A DNA stretch of 64,000 nt from Citrobacter amalonaticus (GCF_018252635.1 NZ_JAGTXM010000007.1:92513-156512), one strand, 5' to 3'; positions 13,799 to 25,552 are shown, counted from the stretch's first letter. Notes: generated by a model from the sequence alone, not told the origin. Numbers and translations are program-made.

Positions 13799-14061
13799 GT
13801 ATCTGAACTTTATCTTTTCTATATTTATCATTGATGTCTTGAATAAATAGCAAAGTTGTAATTTGAAATACTGTTTTTAATTTATCGATAAATTGTTTCC
13901 ATTGGTGATGCTTGTCTCTCTTATCTTTCTTTTTTTGCCACAATTTTTAGTGGCTGGCAAAATTTAAAAGGTTTTCACTTTCCCGCTTAAATAAACTTCA
14001 CAACGTAATATGCAATTATTTTTATCTTTGTTGTTGACGTTTCCTATTGAGAGGGATTGCT
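13799..14061 (+). promoter_or_regulatory. AT-rich region upstream of the porin gene
   Basis: No gene is seen in these 263 bases. The stretch is very AT-rich and includes a TTTATCGATAAA palindrome (13879-13890) and CACAATTTTTAGTGGCTGGC. It is presumably the promoter and operator region of the porin/transporter pair, but I recognise no specific regulator site. A GAGAGGG Shine-Dalgarno lies at 14049-14055. Confidence 0.4.
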
Positions 14062-14742
14062 ATGAAGCGTGGATATATATTATTACTTATTCCATTATTA
14101 TTTGGGGCCGCTCACGCAGGCTATGTAGATTATCGTCATGAATATTATGATGATGGGCGTAACTATGACCGTGTTTATATGTCTCACCGTTTTGCAACTG
14201 GTTTTGGTGTGGCAGTAGAAGCTATCTCCCGTTCCGATGATGCACAATCTAATGATGCATGGAACAATATGGAAAGCAATGGCAACGAGTACACTGCAAG
14301 CTATCAATTCACCTGGCAGGGACTCATCTGGCAGCCGGGCATCGCGGTTGAAACGGGTGATAATATAGCCATCTATAAGCCTTATCTTCGCGTACAGTAT
14401 AATATTAATGACAACTGGTGGACAGCTTTCCGCTATCGTCAGGAATATATGCGCAGAAACGCTGATGGCAAAGATGACCGGATGGTCTATCGCCCGGAAG
14501 CGTGGCTCGGTTATAACGTCAATAACTGGATGTTTGAACTCAACGGCATTTATAAAATTGCCGATAGTGAAGATTTGTATAACAACAAAGATCAAGATTA
14601 TGAATATAACTTCCGTGTTGCTTATAAGATAGGTTCCTGGGTTCCTTTTATTGAAGTGGGTAATGTGTCCTCTGGTTATAACACGACAACGACGGACGAT
14701 CGTCAGACGCGTTATCGCGTGGGTCTGGGCTATAACTTCTGA
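14062..14742 (+). CDS. KdgM/NanC-family oligosaccharide-specific outer membrane channel
   Basis: The 226-aa product has a cleavable signal peptide (MKRGYILLLIPLLFGAAHA, then GYVDYRHEYYDDGRN). The mature part alternates aromatic and polar residues as in a small 12-stranded beta barrel and ends in the outer-membrane signature YRVGLGYNF. The opening YVDYRHEY and the closing phenylalanine are characteristic of the KdgM porin family (KdgM for oligogalacturonates, NanC for sialic acid, OmpL/YshA beside the sulfoquinovose genes). Substrate cannot be read from the sequence. A GPH-family transporter follows 118 bp downstream, the same porin-plus-symporter pairing seen with ompL-yihO and kdgM-togT. That suggests uptake of an acidic or sulfonated saccharide. 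Confidence 0.85.
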   Translation: MKRGYILLLIPLLFGAAHAGYVDYRHEYYDDGRNYDRVYMSHRFATGFGVAVEAISRSDDAQSNDAWNNMESNGNEYTASYQFTWQGLIWQPGIAVETGDNIAIYKPYLRVQYNINDNWWTAFRYRQEYMRRNADGKDDRMVYRPEAWLGYNVNNWMFELNGIYKIADSEDLYNNKDQDYEYNFRVAYKIGSWVPFIEVGNVSSGYNTTTTDDRQTRYRVGLGYNF

Positions 14743-14860
14743 TTGTTAATCCCGTTAACGTGAAATTTATCTATATAAAACATCATCAAGTTACCTTGTA
14801 ATACGCGAAACCACGTTTGTCTTAATTTTCGCGTGAATAAGGTGCTCAGGAGTTGACATA

Positions 14861-16285
14861 ATGTCCAGTGATGAAAACGTTATAAGAAGTAATACAAGCA
14901 TTGCTATCAGGCCTTTCGGATTCAGAGATAAAATAGGTTACTTGTGTGGCGACCTGGGAAATTGTTTTATTCTTGGGTTGGTAAATAGTTTTTTAATGAT
15001 TTATTACACTAATGTGCTCGGTGTTTCCGGGGTTATTGTCGGGTCGCTCTATTTTATAACAAAACTCTTTGATGCGTTTGTTGATGTCGCTGTAGGGCGC
15101 TTATGCGATACATCAAAACTGACCGTTTACGGGCGTTTTAATCCCTGGGTTCGTCGCATGAAATACCCTTTCTGCATCATTTCGGTCGTTCTTTTTCTGC
15201 CGTTTGTTCATGAATTTTCTGAAACGGCGAAAATCATTTATATCTGCTGTTCCTATTTTATTTATGGGGCGTTGTTATCGACCGTTAGCATTCCTTATGG
15301 TGCGATGTCAGCCGCGATAAGCTCGAATCCGGACGATCGGGTTTCGCTTTCGACTTACCGCAGCGTTGGCTCGGCGATTGGTGGTGGGGCAACCGGTTTT
15401 TTTATTCCCATTCTGATGTATACCACCCTTGTTGATGGAAGCATGGTTATTTCAGGACAACATTTCTTATGGATTGCGATCGGCTGCTCGATACTGGCTT
15501 TTATCTTTTTAACACTGACCTGTCATTTAACGACTGAGCGCGTGCGTGTGGAAAGGAAAGAGAGCATGCCCGTCTCTGTTTTGCTGAAAGGATTGCTACG
15601 CAATAAGGCGTTGATTGTGCTGGTTGTGGTTGATCTGCTTATTGTTATTAATCAGGGGCTCTCCGGCACCAATATGACTTATCTGTTTAATGATTATTTC
15701 CACAATAAAGCAGCCATGTCTGTCGCTCTCTTATTTACCTTTGGCTCCCTGATTCTGCTGGCGCCATCGGCGTCCTGGCTCACTAAGCGGTTTGGTAAAA
15801 AAGAAGCCAGCGTAGGCGCACTGTTCTTTTCAGTGGTGATGTATCTGATGATGTACTTCATCCACATTACGGATGCGAAAGTCTATCTGGTCTTTCTTTT
15901 CCTTGCGACGCTAGGGGCCGGATTATTCAACCTGATGATTTGGGCGTTTATGACTGATGTTTGCGACTATCATCAGTATGTTACTGGTGATCGCGAAGAT
16001 GGTACCGTTTATGGGGTGAACTTCTTTGCTCGCAAAGTAGGTCAGGCATGTGCGGGAGCTATTGGGGGTTTTATGCTGGCGCTCATCGGCTATCAATCCT
16101 CGTCAACGGGCGGGGCTGTGCAAACCAGCGTCGTACGGGAAAATATTTACACGATGGCGAATCTCATACCGGCTTTATGCCTGTTTTTGGCCGCCGTGAT
16201 GCTGATTTATTTCTATCCACTGAACCGTAAAGAAACGCTCAAAATGGAAGCAACACTGAATAAATTTAATGGGATTAGCAAATAA
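14861..16285 (+). CDS. GPH-family sugar:cation symporter (YicJ/YihO/TogT-like)
   Basis: The 474-aa polytopic protein has about 12 membrane helices and the family's N-terminal signature DKIGYLCGDLGN (about residues 24-35). The loop D-x-x-x-G-R-L (VDVAVGRLCDTSKLTVYGRFNPWV) is typical of GPH/MelB-like glycoside:cation symporters, and DVCDYHQYVTGDREDG sits in the late cytoplasmic loop. The ATG at 14861 follows CAGGAG. It probably forms one transport unit with the upstream porin, which admits a saccharide to the periplasm for this symporter to carry inward. No hydrolase or catabolic gene accompanies them here, so the substrate must be metabolised by genes elsewhere. In E. coli K-12 this position between rpmE and metJ holds yiiX instead. 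Confidence 0.85.
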   Translation: MSSDENVIRSNTSIAIRPFGFRDKIGYLCGDLGNCFILGLVNSFLMIYYTNVLGVSGVIVGSLYFITKLFDAFVDVAVGRLCDTSKLTVYGRFNPWVRRMKYPFCIISVVLFLPFVHEFSETAKIIYICCSYFIYGALLSTVSIPYGAMSAAISSNPDDRVSLSTYRSVGSAIGGGATGFFIPILMYTTLVDGSMVISGQHFLWIAIGCSILAFIFLTLTCHLTTERVRVERKESMPVSVLLKGLLRNKALIVLVVVDLLIVINQGLSGTNMTYLFNDYFHNKAAMSVALLFTFGSLILLAPSASWLTKRFGKKEASVGALFFSVVMYLMMYFIHITDAKVYLVFLFLATLGAGLFNLMIWAFMTDVCDYHQYVTGDREDGTVYGVNFFARKVGQACAGAIGGFMLALIGYQSSSTGGAVQTSVVRENIYTMANLIPALCLFLAAVMLIYFYPLNRKETLKMEATLNKFNGISK

Positions 16286-16325
16286 CCCATAAGCACCGCG
16301 ATGAAAATCGTGGGCAGTGAGTCTG

Positions 16326-16358
16326 AAAGGCAGGGGAAAACCTCTGCCTTTGTTGTTT
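16326..16358 (+). terminator. Intrinsic terminator after the symporter gene
   Basis: AAAGGCAG (16326-16333) pairs with CTGCCTTT (16344-16351) and is followed by GTTGTTT. It lies between the convergent symporter gene and metJ and could act in both directions. Confidence 0.75.
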
Positions 16359-16406
16359 CACCACCAAAGCAGCGGCCAGTAAACTCGCGCCGCTCTTTTT
16401 TGCAAA

Positions 16407-16724
16407 TCAATATTCCCACGTCTCCGGGTCGATCCCCAGTTCCCGCATGATCTCTTTCGCCGCTTCCGGGATTTCATCACTGCGCTCTTTGCGCAGGTCT
16501 GCATCGTTTGGCAGGGGTTGCCCGGTAAAAGCATGCAGAAACGCTTCGCACAGCAGTTCGCTGTTGGTGGCGTGACGCAGGTTGTTCACCTGACGACGCG
16601 TGCGTTCATCAGTGAGGATTTTTAACACCTTCAGAGGAATGGAAACCGTAATTTTCTTTACTTGTTCACTCTTCTTACCGTGCTCAGCGTATGGGCTGAT
16701 ATATTCGCCGCTCCATTCAGCCAT
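16407..16724 (-). CDS. metJ: Methionine regulon repressor MetJ
   Basis: MetJ is a ribbon-helix-helix repressor that binds tandem Met boxes when complexed with S-adenosylmethionine. The 105-aa length and the sequence ([38 protein letters not shown]) are those of the E. coli protein. The beta strand KKITVSI contacts DNA. It is divergent from metB, and the shared intergenic region contains the Met box array. Confidence 0.98.
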   Translation of the reverse strand: MAEWSGEYISPYAEHGKKSEQVKKITVSIPLKVLKILTDERTRRQVNNLRHATNSELLCEAFLHAFTGQPLPNDADLRKERSDEIPEAAKEIMRELGIDPETWEY

Positions 16725-16907
16725 GAGATACCTTAATCCTCTTCGTCATTAATATGAGGCCAGACCACACGGTTTGTGTGACTACTCGCCGTAATTCCGC
16801 ATAGTTTACCGTACAGGCGGTACCGTGACACGGATTAAGCACCTGTAGTTGTGCGCTAATGCAGATAATTTTAACGGCTATTTCCAGTTTGCTCAATCTA
16901 TACGCAA

Positions 16908-16947
16908 AGAAGTTTAGATGTCCAGATGTATTGACGTCTATTGTTAA
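16908..16947. promoter_or_regulatory. MetJ operator: tandem Met boxes between metJ and metB
   Basis: Contiguous 8-bp units resembling AGACGTCT can be read as AGAAGTTT (16908), AGATGTCC (16916), AGATGTAT (16924) and TGACGTCT (16932), followed by a degenerate ATTGTTAA (16940). The array lies about 60 bp upstream of metB in the divergent metJ-metB region, as in E. coli. Confidence 0.85.
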
Positions 16948-17001
16948 CCTGTTTACTCTGGGACCTGATTTTTCATCGACTCAGCTCAGGAACACCCTAA
17001 C

Positions 17002-18162
17002 ATGACGCGTAAACAGGCCACCATCGCAGTGCGTAGCGGGTTAAATGACGACGAACAGTACGGTTGCGTCGTTCCGCCGATTCATCTTTCCAGCACCTAT
17101 AATTTTACCGGTTTTAATGAGCCTCGCGCCCATGACTACTCCCGTCGCGGTAACCCCACGCGCGATGTGGTTCAGCGTGCGCTGGCCGAACTGGAAGGCG
17201 GTGCGGGTGCGGTGCTGACCAATACGGGTATGTCGGCGATTCACCTGGTGACGACCGTGTTCCTGAAGCCTGGCGATCTGCTGGTCGCACCGCATGATTG
17301 CTACGGCGGCAGCTACCGCCTGTTTGACAGCCTGGCGAAGCGCGGATGCTATCGCGTGCGCTTTGTCGATCAGGGCGATGAGCAGGCGTTACAGGCCGCG
17401 CTGGCCGAAAAACCTAAACTGGTGCTGGTAGAAAGTCCGAGTAATCCGCTGTTACGCGTGGTGGATATTGCGAAAATCTGCCAACTGGCGCGTGAGGCCG
17501 GGGCCATCAGCGTCGTTGACAACACTTTTTTAAGCCCGGCGCTGCAAAATCCGCTGGCATTGGGCGCCGATCTGGTGTTGCATTCATGCACGAAATATCT
17601 GAATGGTCACTCTGACGTCGTGGCGGGCGTGGTGATAGCCAAAGATCCGGAAATTGTCACCGAACTGGCATGGTGGGCGAATAATATCGGCGTGACCGGC
17701 AGCGCATTTGACAGCTACCTGCTGCTGCGCGGGCTGCGTACGCTGTCGCCGCGCATGGAAGTGGCGCAGCGTAATGCACAGGCAATCGTCGATTACCTGC
17801 AAACCCAGCCGCTGGTGAAAAAGCTGTATCACCCGTCGCTGCCAGAAAATCAGGGGCATGAAATTGCAGCGCGTCAGCAGAAAGGTTTTGGCGCAATGTT
17901 GAGTTTTGAACTGGATGGCGATGAGCAGACGTTGCGTCGTTTCCTGAGCGGGCTGTCGTTGTTTACGCTGGCGGAATCCTTAGGGGGAGTGGAAAGCTTA
18001 ATCTCTCACGCTGCAACGATGACGCATGCCGGCATGGCGCCAGAAGCGCGTGCCGCCGCCGGGATCTCCGAGACGCTACTGCGTATCTCTACCGGTATTG
18101 AAGATGGCGAAGATTTAATTGCCGACCTGGAAAATGGCTTCCGGGCTGCAAACAAGGGGTAA
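17002..18162 (+). CDS. metB: Cystathionine gamma-synthase MetB
   Basis: MetB is a PLP enzyme that condenses O-succinyl-homoserine with cysteine to cystathionine, the first step of trans-sulfuration toward methionine. The 386-aa length matches E. coli. The PLP-binding Lys198 lies in LVLHSCTKYLNGHSDV, and substrate-site motifs YSRRGNPT and ESPSNPLL are present. It is the first gene of metBL, and metL starts 2 nt after its stop. Expression is controlled by the Met boxes upstream. Confidence 0.98.
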   Translation: MTRKQATIAVRSGLNDDEQYGCVVPPIHLSSTYNFTGFNEPRAHDYSRRGNPTRDVVQRALAELEGGAGAVLTNTGMSAIHLVTTVFLKPGDLLVAPHDCYGGSYRLFDSLAKRGCYRVRFVDQGDEQALQAALAEKPKLVLVESPSNPLLRVVDIAKICQLAREAGAISVVDNTFLSPALQNPLALGADLVLHSCTKYLNGHSDVVAGVVIAKDPEIVTELAWWANNIGVTGSAFDSYLLLRGLRTLSPRMEVAQRNAQAIVDYLQTQPLVKKLYHPSLPENQGHEIAARQQKGFGAMLSFELDGDEQTLRRFLSGLSLFTLAESLGGVESLISHAATMTHAGMAPEARAAAGISETLLRISTGIEDGEDLIADLENGFRAANKG

Positions 18163-18164
18163 AC

Positions 18165-20597
18165 ATGAGTGTGATTGCGCAGGCAGGGGCGAAGGGTCGT
18201 CAACTGCACAAATTTGGTGGTAGTAGTCTGGCTGACGTGAAGTGTTATCTGCGCGTCGCGGGCATCATGGCGGAATACTCACAGCCTGACGACATGATGG
18301 TGGTTTCCGCTGCGGGCAGTACGACCAACCAGTTGATCAGTTGGCTGAAATTAAGTCAGACCGATCGCCTCTCTGCGCATCAGGTGCAACAGACTTTGCG
18401 TCGCTATCAGTGTGAACTGATCAGCGGCCTACTTCCCGCCGACGTGGCGGAGGCATTAACCAGCCTGTTTATTAGCGATCTGGAGCGTCTGGCAAATCTG
18501 CTGGATAGCGGTGTGAATGATGCTGTTTATGCGGAGGTTGTGGGGCACGGTGAAGTGTGGTCGGCGCGACTGATGTCAGCCGTGCTCAATCAGCAGGGCA
18601 TGGAGTCGGCCTGGCTGGATGCGCGTGAATTTTTACGCGCCGAGCGCGCCGCGCAGCCGCAGGTAGATGAAGGGCTTTCTTACCCGTTATTGCAGCAACT
18701 GCTGATCCAGCATCCACAGAAACGTCTGGTGGTAACCGGTTTTATCAGCCGCAGTCAGGCGGGTGAAACGGTGCTGCTCGGCCGTAATGGTTCTGACTAT
18801 TCCGCTACCCAGATTGGCGCGCTGGCGGGCGTTTCCCGCGTCACCATCTGGAGCGACGTGGCCGGGGTGTACAGCGCCGATCCGCGTAAAGTTAAAGACG
18901 CCTGCCTGCTGCCGTTGTTACGCCTGGATGAAGCCAGCGAGCTGGCGCGTCTGGCGGCGCCGGTTCTGCACGCCCGTACGCTGCAGCCGGTTTCCGGGAG
19001 CGATATCGATCTCCAGTTGCGCTGTAGCTACACGCCGGATCAAGGTTCCACGCGCATTGAGCGCGTACTGGCTTCCGGGACCGGTGCGCGTATCGTGACC
19101 AGCCATGATGACGTTTGCCTGATTGAATTTCAGGTTCCTGCCAGCCAGGACTTTAAGCAGGCGCATAAAGATATCGACCAGGTTCTTAAGCGTGCTCAGG
19201 TACGTCCGCTGGCCGTTGGGGTTCATACCGATCGTCATCTGCTGCAGTTCTGCTACACCTCAGAAGTGGCCGACAGCGCTCTGCGCATCCTCGATGAAGC
19301 GGGTTTACCTGGAGAACTGCGTTTGCGTCAGAGACTGGCGCTGGTGGCGATGGTGGGCGCGGGCGTCACCCGTAACCCGCTGCACTGCCATCGGTTCTGG
19401 CAGCAACTGAAAGGGCAACCCGTCGAATTTACCTGGCAGTCGGAAGAGGGGATCAGCCTGGTGGCCGTGCTGCGCACCGGCCCAACGGAGAGTCTGATTC
19501 AGGGTCTGCACCAGTCCATTTTCCGCGCAGAAAAACGCATCGGCCTGGTACTTTTTGGCAAGGGCAACATCGGCTCCCGCTGGCTGGAACTGTTTGCCCG
19601 CGAGCAGAGTACGCTCTCGGCGCGTACCGGTTTTGAATTTGTGCTGGCAGGGGTGGTCGATAGCCGTCGCAGTCTGCTGAACTACGAAGGGCTGGATGCC
19701 AGCCGGGCGCTGGCGTTCTTCAATGATGAAGCCATTGAACAGGATGAAGAGTCGTTGTTCCTGTGGATGCGTGCGCACCCGTATGACGATTTGGTGGTGC
19801 TGGATGTGACGGCAAGCGAACAACTGGCCGATCAGTATCTCGACTTTGCCAGCCATGGTTTTCACGTTATCAGCGCCAACAAACTGGCCGGGGCGAGTGC
19901 CAGCAATAAGTATCGTCAAATTCACGACGCGTTTGATAAAACCGGGCGTCACTGGCTGTACAACGCCACCGTGGGGGCCGGGTTGCCGATCAACCACACC
20001 GTGCGCGATCTGATCGACAGCGGCGACACGATCCTGTCAATCAGCGGGATTTTTTCCGGCACACTGTCCTGGCTGTTCCTGCAGTTTGATGGTTCTGTGC
20101 CGTTTACCGATCTGGTGGATCAAGCCTGGCAGCAGGGGCTGACGGAGCCGGATCCGCGTGTCGACCTGTCGGGTAAAGATGTGATGCGCAAGCTGGTGAT
20201 TCTGGCGCGTGAAGCAGGCTACGACATCGAGCCGGATCAGGTTCGCGTTGAGTCGCTGGTTCCTGCGCATTGTGAAGAAGGTTCAATCGATCACTTCTTT
20301 GAAAATGGTGATGAGCTGAACGACCAGATGGTGCAACGTCTGGAAGCGGCCCGCGAAATGGGGCTGGTGTTGCGCTATGTGGCGCGTTTCGACGCCAACG
20401 GCAAGGCGCGCGTTGGCGTAGAAGCTGTTCGTCCAGAGCATCCGCTGGCAGCGCTGCTGCCGTGCGATAACGTCTTTGCTATCGAAAGCCGCTGGTATCG
20501 CGATAACCCGTTGGTGATCCGCGGACCCGGTGCCGGGCGTGACGTCACCGCCGGGGCGATTCAGTCGGATATTAACCGTCTGGCGCAACTGTTGTAG
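18165..20597 (+). CDS. metL: Bifunctional aspartokinase II / homoserine dehydrogenase II MetL
   Basis: The 810-aa fusion enzyme catalyses the first and third steps of the aspartate pathway for methionine supply. The N-terminal aspartokinase starts with KFGGSSLADVKCY (residues 16-28). A central ACT-like regulatory region follows. The C-terminal NAD(P)-dependent homoserine dehydrogenase has its Rossmann motif FGKGNIGSRWLELF, and SGIFSGTLSWLF and DPRVDLSGKDVMRK mark the catalytic part. Length and architecture equal E. coli MetL. It is co-transcribed with metB, and a REP/BIME element follows the stop codon. Confidence 0.98.
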   Translation: MSVIAQAGAKGRQLHKFGGSSLADVKCYLRVAGIMAEYSQPDDMMVVSAAGSTTNQLISWLKLSQTDRLSAHQVQQTLRRYQCELISGLLPADVAEALTSLFISDLERLANLLDSGVNDAVYAEVVGHGEVWSARLMSAVLNQQGMESAWLDAREFLRAERAAQPQVDEGLSYPLLQQLLIQHPQKRLVVTGFISRSQAGETVLLGRNGSDYSATQIGALAGVSRVTIWSDVAGVYSADPRKVKDACLLPLLRLDEASELARLAAPVLHARTLQPVSGSDIDLQLRCSYTPDQGSTRIERVLASGTGARIVTSHDDVCLIEFQVPASQDFKQAHKDIDQVLKRAQVRPLAVGVHTDRHLLQFCYTSEVADSALRILDEAGLPGELRLRQRLALVAMVGAGVTRNPLHCHRFWQQLKGQPVEFTWQSEEGISLVAVLRTGPTESLIQGLHQSIFRAEKRIGLVLFGKGNIGSRWLELFAREQSTLSARTGFEFVLAGVVDSRRSLLNYEGLDASRALAFFNDEAIEQDEESLFLWMRAHPYDDLVVLDVTASEQLADQYLDFASHGFHVISANKLAGASASNKYRQIHDAFDKTGRHWLYNATVGAGLPINHTVRDLIDSGDTILSISGIFSGTLSWLFLQFDGSVPFTDLVDQAWQQGLTEPDPRVDLSGKDVMRKLVILAREAGYDIEPDQVRVESLVPAHCEEGSIDHFFENGDELNDQMVQRLEAAREMGLVLRYVARFDANGKARVGVEAVRPEHPLAALLPCDNVFAIESRWYRDNPLVIRGPGAGRDVTAGAIQSDINRLAQLL

Positions 20598-20600
20598 TTT

Positions 20601-20682
20601 TTGCCGGATGGCGCTGCGCTTATCCGGCCTGGGGTTTGTAATCATCCTGGCCGGATAAGACGCATCAGCATCCTCTCCGGCG
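20601..20682. repeat. BIME (paired REP sequences) behind metL
   Basis: Two REP palindromes in opposite orientation (TTGCCGGATGGCGCTGCGCT and CTGGCCGGATAAGACGCATC) fill the gap between the convergent metL and carboxymuconolactone-decarboxylase-like genes. Confidence 0.85.
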
Positions 20683-20684
20683 CG

Positions 20685-21056
20685 TTACCGACCGGCAAAC
20701 ACCTCTTTGGCGGCGAACAGGCCGTTCAGCGCCGCCGGGAAACCGGCATACACCGCCATCTGCATCATGACCTCTATAATCTCCTCCTGCGTTAACCCGA
20801 CATGCAGCGCGGCGGCAATATGTACCTTCAACTGCGGCGTGGCGTTGCCCAGTGCGGTCAGGGCGGCAACGGTGGCGATTTCCCGACTGCGTAAATCCAG
20901 CCCGGGCCGGGAATAAATGTCGCCAAAAGGAAACTCAATCAGATAGCGAGCAAAGTCTGGAGCAATGTCCTTCAGGCTTTCAACGACGGCATCGCCGCCT
21001 TTGCCATCGACCTGCTGCAACATGTTTTGACCGGTGATAAAGCGTTCTGAATGCAT
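20685..21056 (-). CDS. Carboxymuconolactone decarboxylase / AhpD-like family protein
   Basis: The 123-aa product belongs to the CMD/AhpD-like all-alpha family, as shown by the C-terminal signature GLTQEEIIEVMMQMAVYAGFP followed by AALNGLFAAKEVF, and by the RSREIATVAALTALGN segment. It lacks the CxxC pair of AhpD-type peroxidases, so a decarboxylase/isomerase-like or uncharacterised YurZ-like role is more likely than disulfide chemistry. The start ATG 21054-21056 (MHSERFITGQNM) is preceded by AGGAAGACACC. It is divergent from a LysR regulator 87 bp away, which very likely controls it. The pair is not found between metL and metF in E. coli K-12. Confidence 0.85.
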   Translation of the reverse strand: MHSERFITGQNMLQQVDGKGGDAVVESLKDIAPDFARYLIEFPFGDIYSRPGLDLRSREIATVAALTALGNATPQLKVHIAAALHVGLTQEEIIEVMMQMAVYAGFPAALNGLFAAKEVFAGR

Positions 21057-21130
21057 GGTGTCTTCCTCATCTGTTAGGGATGGCGTGAGGATAGGACGGG
21101 TGGAATGATTTGGATAATACCGTTTCCGTG

Positions 21131-21145
21131 ATACCTTTTCGGTAT
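21131..21145. promoter_or_regulatory. Inverted repeat overlapping the LysR start codon (candidate operator)
   Basis: ATACC (21131-21135), five bases and GGTAT (21141-21145) form a 5-5-5 inverted repeat. A further ATACCG copy lies just upstream (21117-21122). The GGTAT arm contains the first two bases of the regulator's own ATG at 21144. Such an arrangement fits autoregulation by the LysR protein. Confidence 0.5.
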
Positions 21146-22049
21146 GACAACACCGCCTCTGCACTCTCTGGATATCCGCCTGCTGCGCTACTTTGCGGTG
21201 GTCGCGGAAGAGAACAACATGAGCCGGGCAGCCCTGCGACTGTTTATGTCGCAACCGCCGCTTAGCCGCCATATACGCCAGCTTGAAGAACGTCTGGGGG
21301 TGACGCTGTTTGTCCGTCATACCAAAGGGTTGACGCTGACGAATGAGGGGCTGCGCGTGCTGGAGATCGTGCGTCCACTGCTGGAACTACAGGATAAAAC
21401 CTGGGCGGCCCTGAGTCAGCTTGCGCCAAATGGCGTACCGTCGCTGCGTCTGGGGCTGACGACGGCGTTTGAGCAGGGAGTGTTCGCTGCGCTGGAAACG
21501 CAACTGAATACCCGGGTGGACACCCTGCGTCTGGTACGTAAGGGCTCACCCGATCTGGTGCGTCAGGTACGACGCGGAAAACTGGATGCTGCCGTGGTAG
21601 CGCTGCCGCTGGAGGCCATCGGACTTGCCGTCACGCCGCTCGAGTGGCGCGAGCCGCTCATCGCTGCACTACCTGCCATCTGGTCAGAGGCTGGCAGTGA
21701 CGTCCTCTCCCTGAAGGCACTTAATCACCGGCCGCTGTTCTGGTTTAGCCGGGAACGAAACCCGGCCTTCTTCGACGCTACGCGGGCGCGCTTCCAGAAC
21801 GCCGGTTACGCTCCCACCTGTCTTGAGGAGCCGCTGGAGCATGACGTTCTGCTGGCGCGGATTGCCCATGGCGATGGTCTGAGCTTATTTCCTGCTTCCT
21901 TTTCTGCCATTCAGCGTCAGGGCGTGGTTTTTCGTCCACTGAGCGACGGTGAGCTCAGCATTCAGGCGGGGCTGGTGATGCTGCCGGAGAACGTTGCACG
22001 CTTACAGTGGCTGAAAAGCGTGATGCCATCTCTCGGAATGGCGGGCTAA
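21144..22049 (+). CDS. LysR-family transcriptional regulator
   Basis: The 301-aa protein has the LysR N-terminal winged HTH (LRYFAVVAEENNMSRAALRLFMSQPPLSRHIRQLEERLG). The effector-binding domain starts near residue 95 (PSLRLGLTT). No Shine-Dalgarno is obvious before the ATG at 21144. Translation may start there on a very short leader, because the candidate operator and promoter lie within the 87-bp divergent gap. The neighbouring carboxymuconolactone-decarboxylase-like gene is the likely target. The effector is unknown. Confidence 0.85.
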   Translation: MTTPPLHSLDIRLLRYFAVVAEENNMSRAALRLFMSQPPLSRHIRQLEERLGVTLFVRHTKGLTLTNEGLRVLEIVRPLLELQDKTWAALSQLAPNGVPSLRLGLTTAFEQGVFAALETQLNTRVDTLRLVRKGSPDLVRQVRRGKLDAAVVALPLEAIGLAVTPLEWREPLIAALPAIWSEAGSDVLSLKALNHRPLFWFSRERNPAFFDATRARFQNAGYAPTCLEEPLEHDVLLARIAHGDGLSLFPASFSAIQRQGVVFRPLSDGELSIQAGLVMLPENVARLQWLKSVMPSLGMAG

Positions 22050-22133
22050 CGTGAATTTATTTCATCTTCCCTGACTTTTCCTCATCATCAACGATGATTT
22101 TTCAGTTGACGTCATCGTGCTTTTCCGTCATTT

Positions 22134-22173
22134 TTACATCTGGACGTCTAAACGGATAGATGTTCACAACACA
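22134..22173 (+). promoter_or_regulatory. Met boxes in the metF promoter
   Basis: Adjacent 8-bp units TTACATCT (22134), GGACGTCT (22142), AAACGGAT (22150), AGATGTTC (22158) and ACAACACA (22166) form a MetJ operator about 40 bp upstream of metF. The strongest match to AGACGTCT is at 22142-22149. Confidence 0.8.
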
Positions 22174-22203
22174 ACATATAATGACAAGCGATTGATGAGG
22201 TAA

Positions 22204-23097
<894 letters not shown>

Positions 23098-23106
23098 AAT
23101 GCCTCG

Positions 23107-23128
23107 GCCCTCCCCGGAGGGCTTTTTT
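23107..23128 (+). terminator. Intrinsic terminator of metF
   Basis: GCCCTCC (23107-23113) pairs with GGAGGGC (23116-23122) and is followed by six T residues. Confidence 0.92.
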
Positions 23129-23139
23129 ACACCTCATTT

Positions 23140-23263
23140 TGATCTACATCTCTGTAACTAAAAATATAAAAGGTATCAGCTATCGAATCTGTGGATTATT
23201 TCGACTATATCTTATCTCTGTAGGTGTATATCGTAATGTAAACACTGTAAAGGGAGCATATAG
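23140..23263 (+). promoter_or_regulatory. katG promoter region with OxyR-like motifs
   Basis: The 5' region of katG contains scattered CTAT and ATAG-type motifs (AGCTATCG at 23179, GACTATATC at 23201 and TATCTCTG) of the kind bound by OxyR tetramers in four adjacent grooves. The oxyR gene itself lies 33 kb downstream. The exact OxyR footprint cannot be fixed by eye. AAGGGAG (23250-23256) is the ribosome binding site. Confidence 0.5.
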
Positions 23264-25444
<2,181 letters not shown>

Positions 25445-25470
25445 TCCCGATTCTGACGTAATCTGCACCC

Positions 25471-25500
25471 ACATCAGCGACTGCTTGCAGTCGCTGATGT
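25471..25500. repeat. Perfect 14-bp inverted repeat behind katG
   Basis: ACATCAGCGACTGC (25471-25484) and GCAGTCGCTGATGT (25487-25500) are exactly complementary, separated by TT. The RNA would be a very stable hairpin 27 nt after the katG stop codon. There is no T tract, so it is either a factor-assisted terminator or an mRNA end protector. Confidence 0.8.
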
Positions 25501-25552
25501 GCATCAGTAGGGGTATAGTGTCCGCAGGAAACGTCAATCTACTGGATCTATC

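Noticed and set aside
23172-23215. A precise four-element OxyR footprint before katG
   Set aside because: CTAT/ATAG motifs are present but their spacing is not regular enough by eye to define the site, so only a general promoter region is reported.
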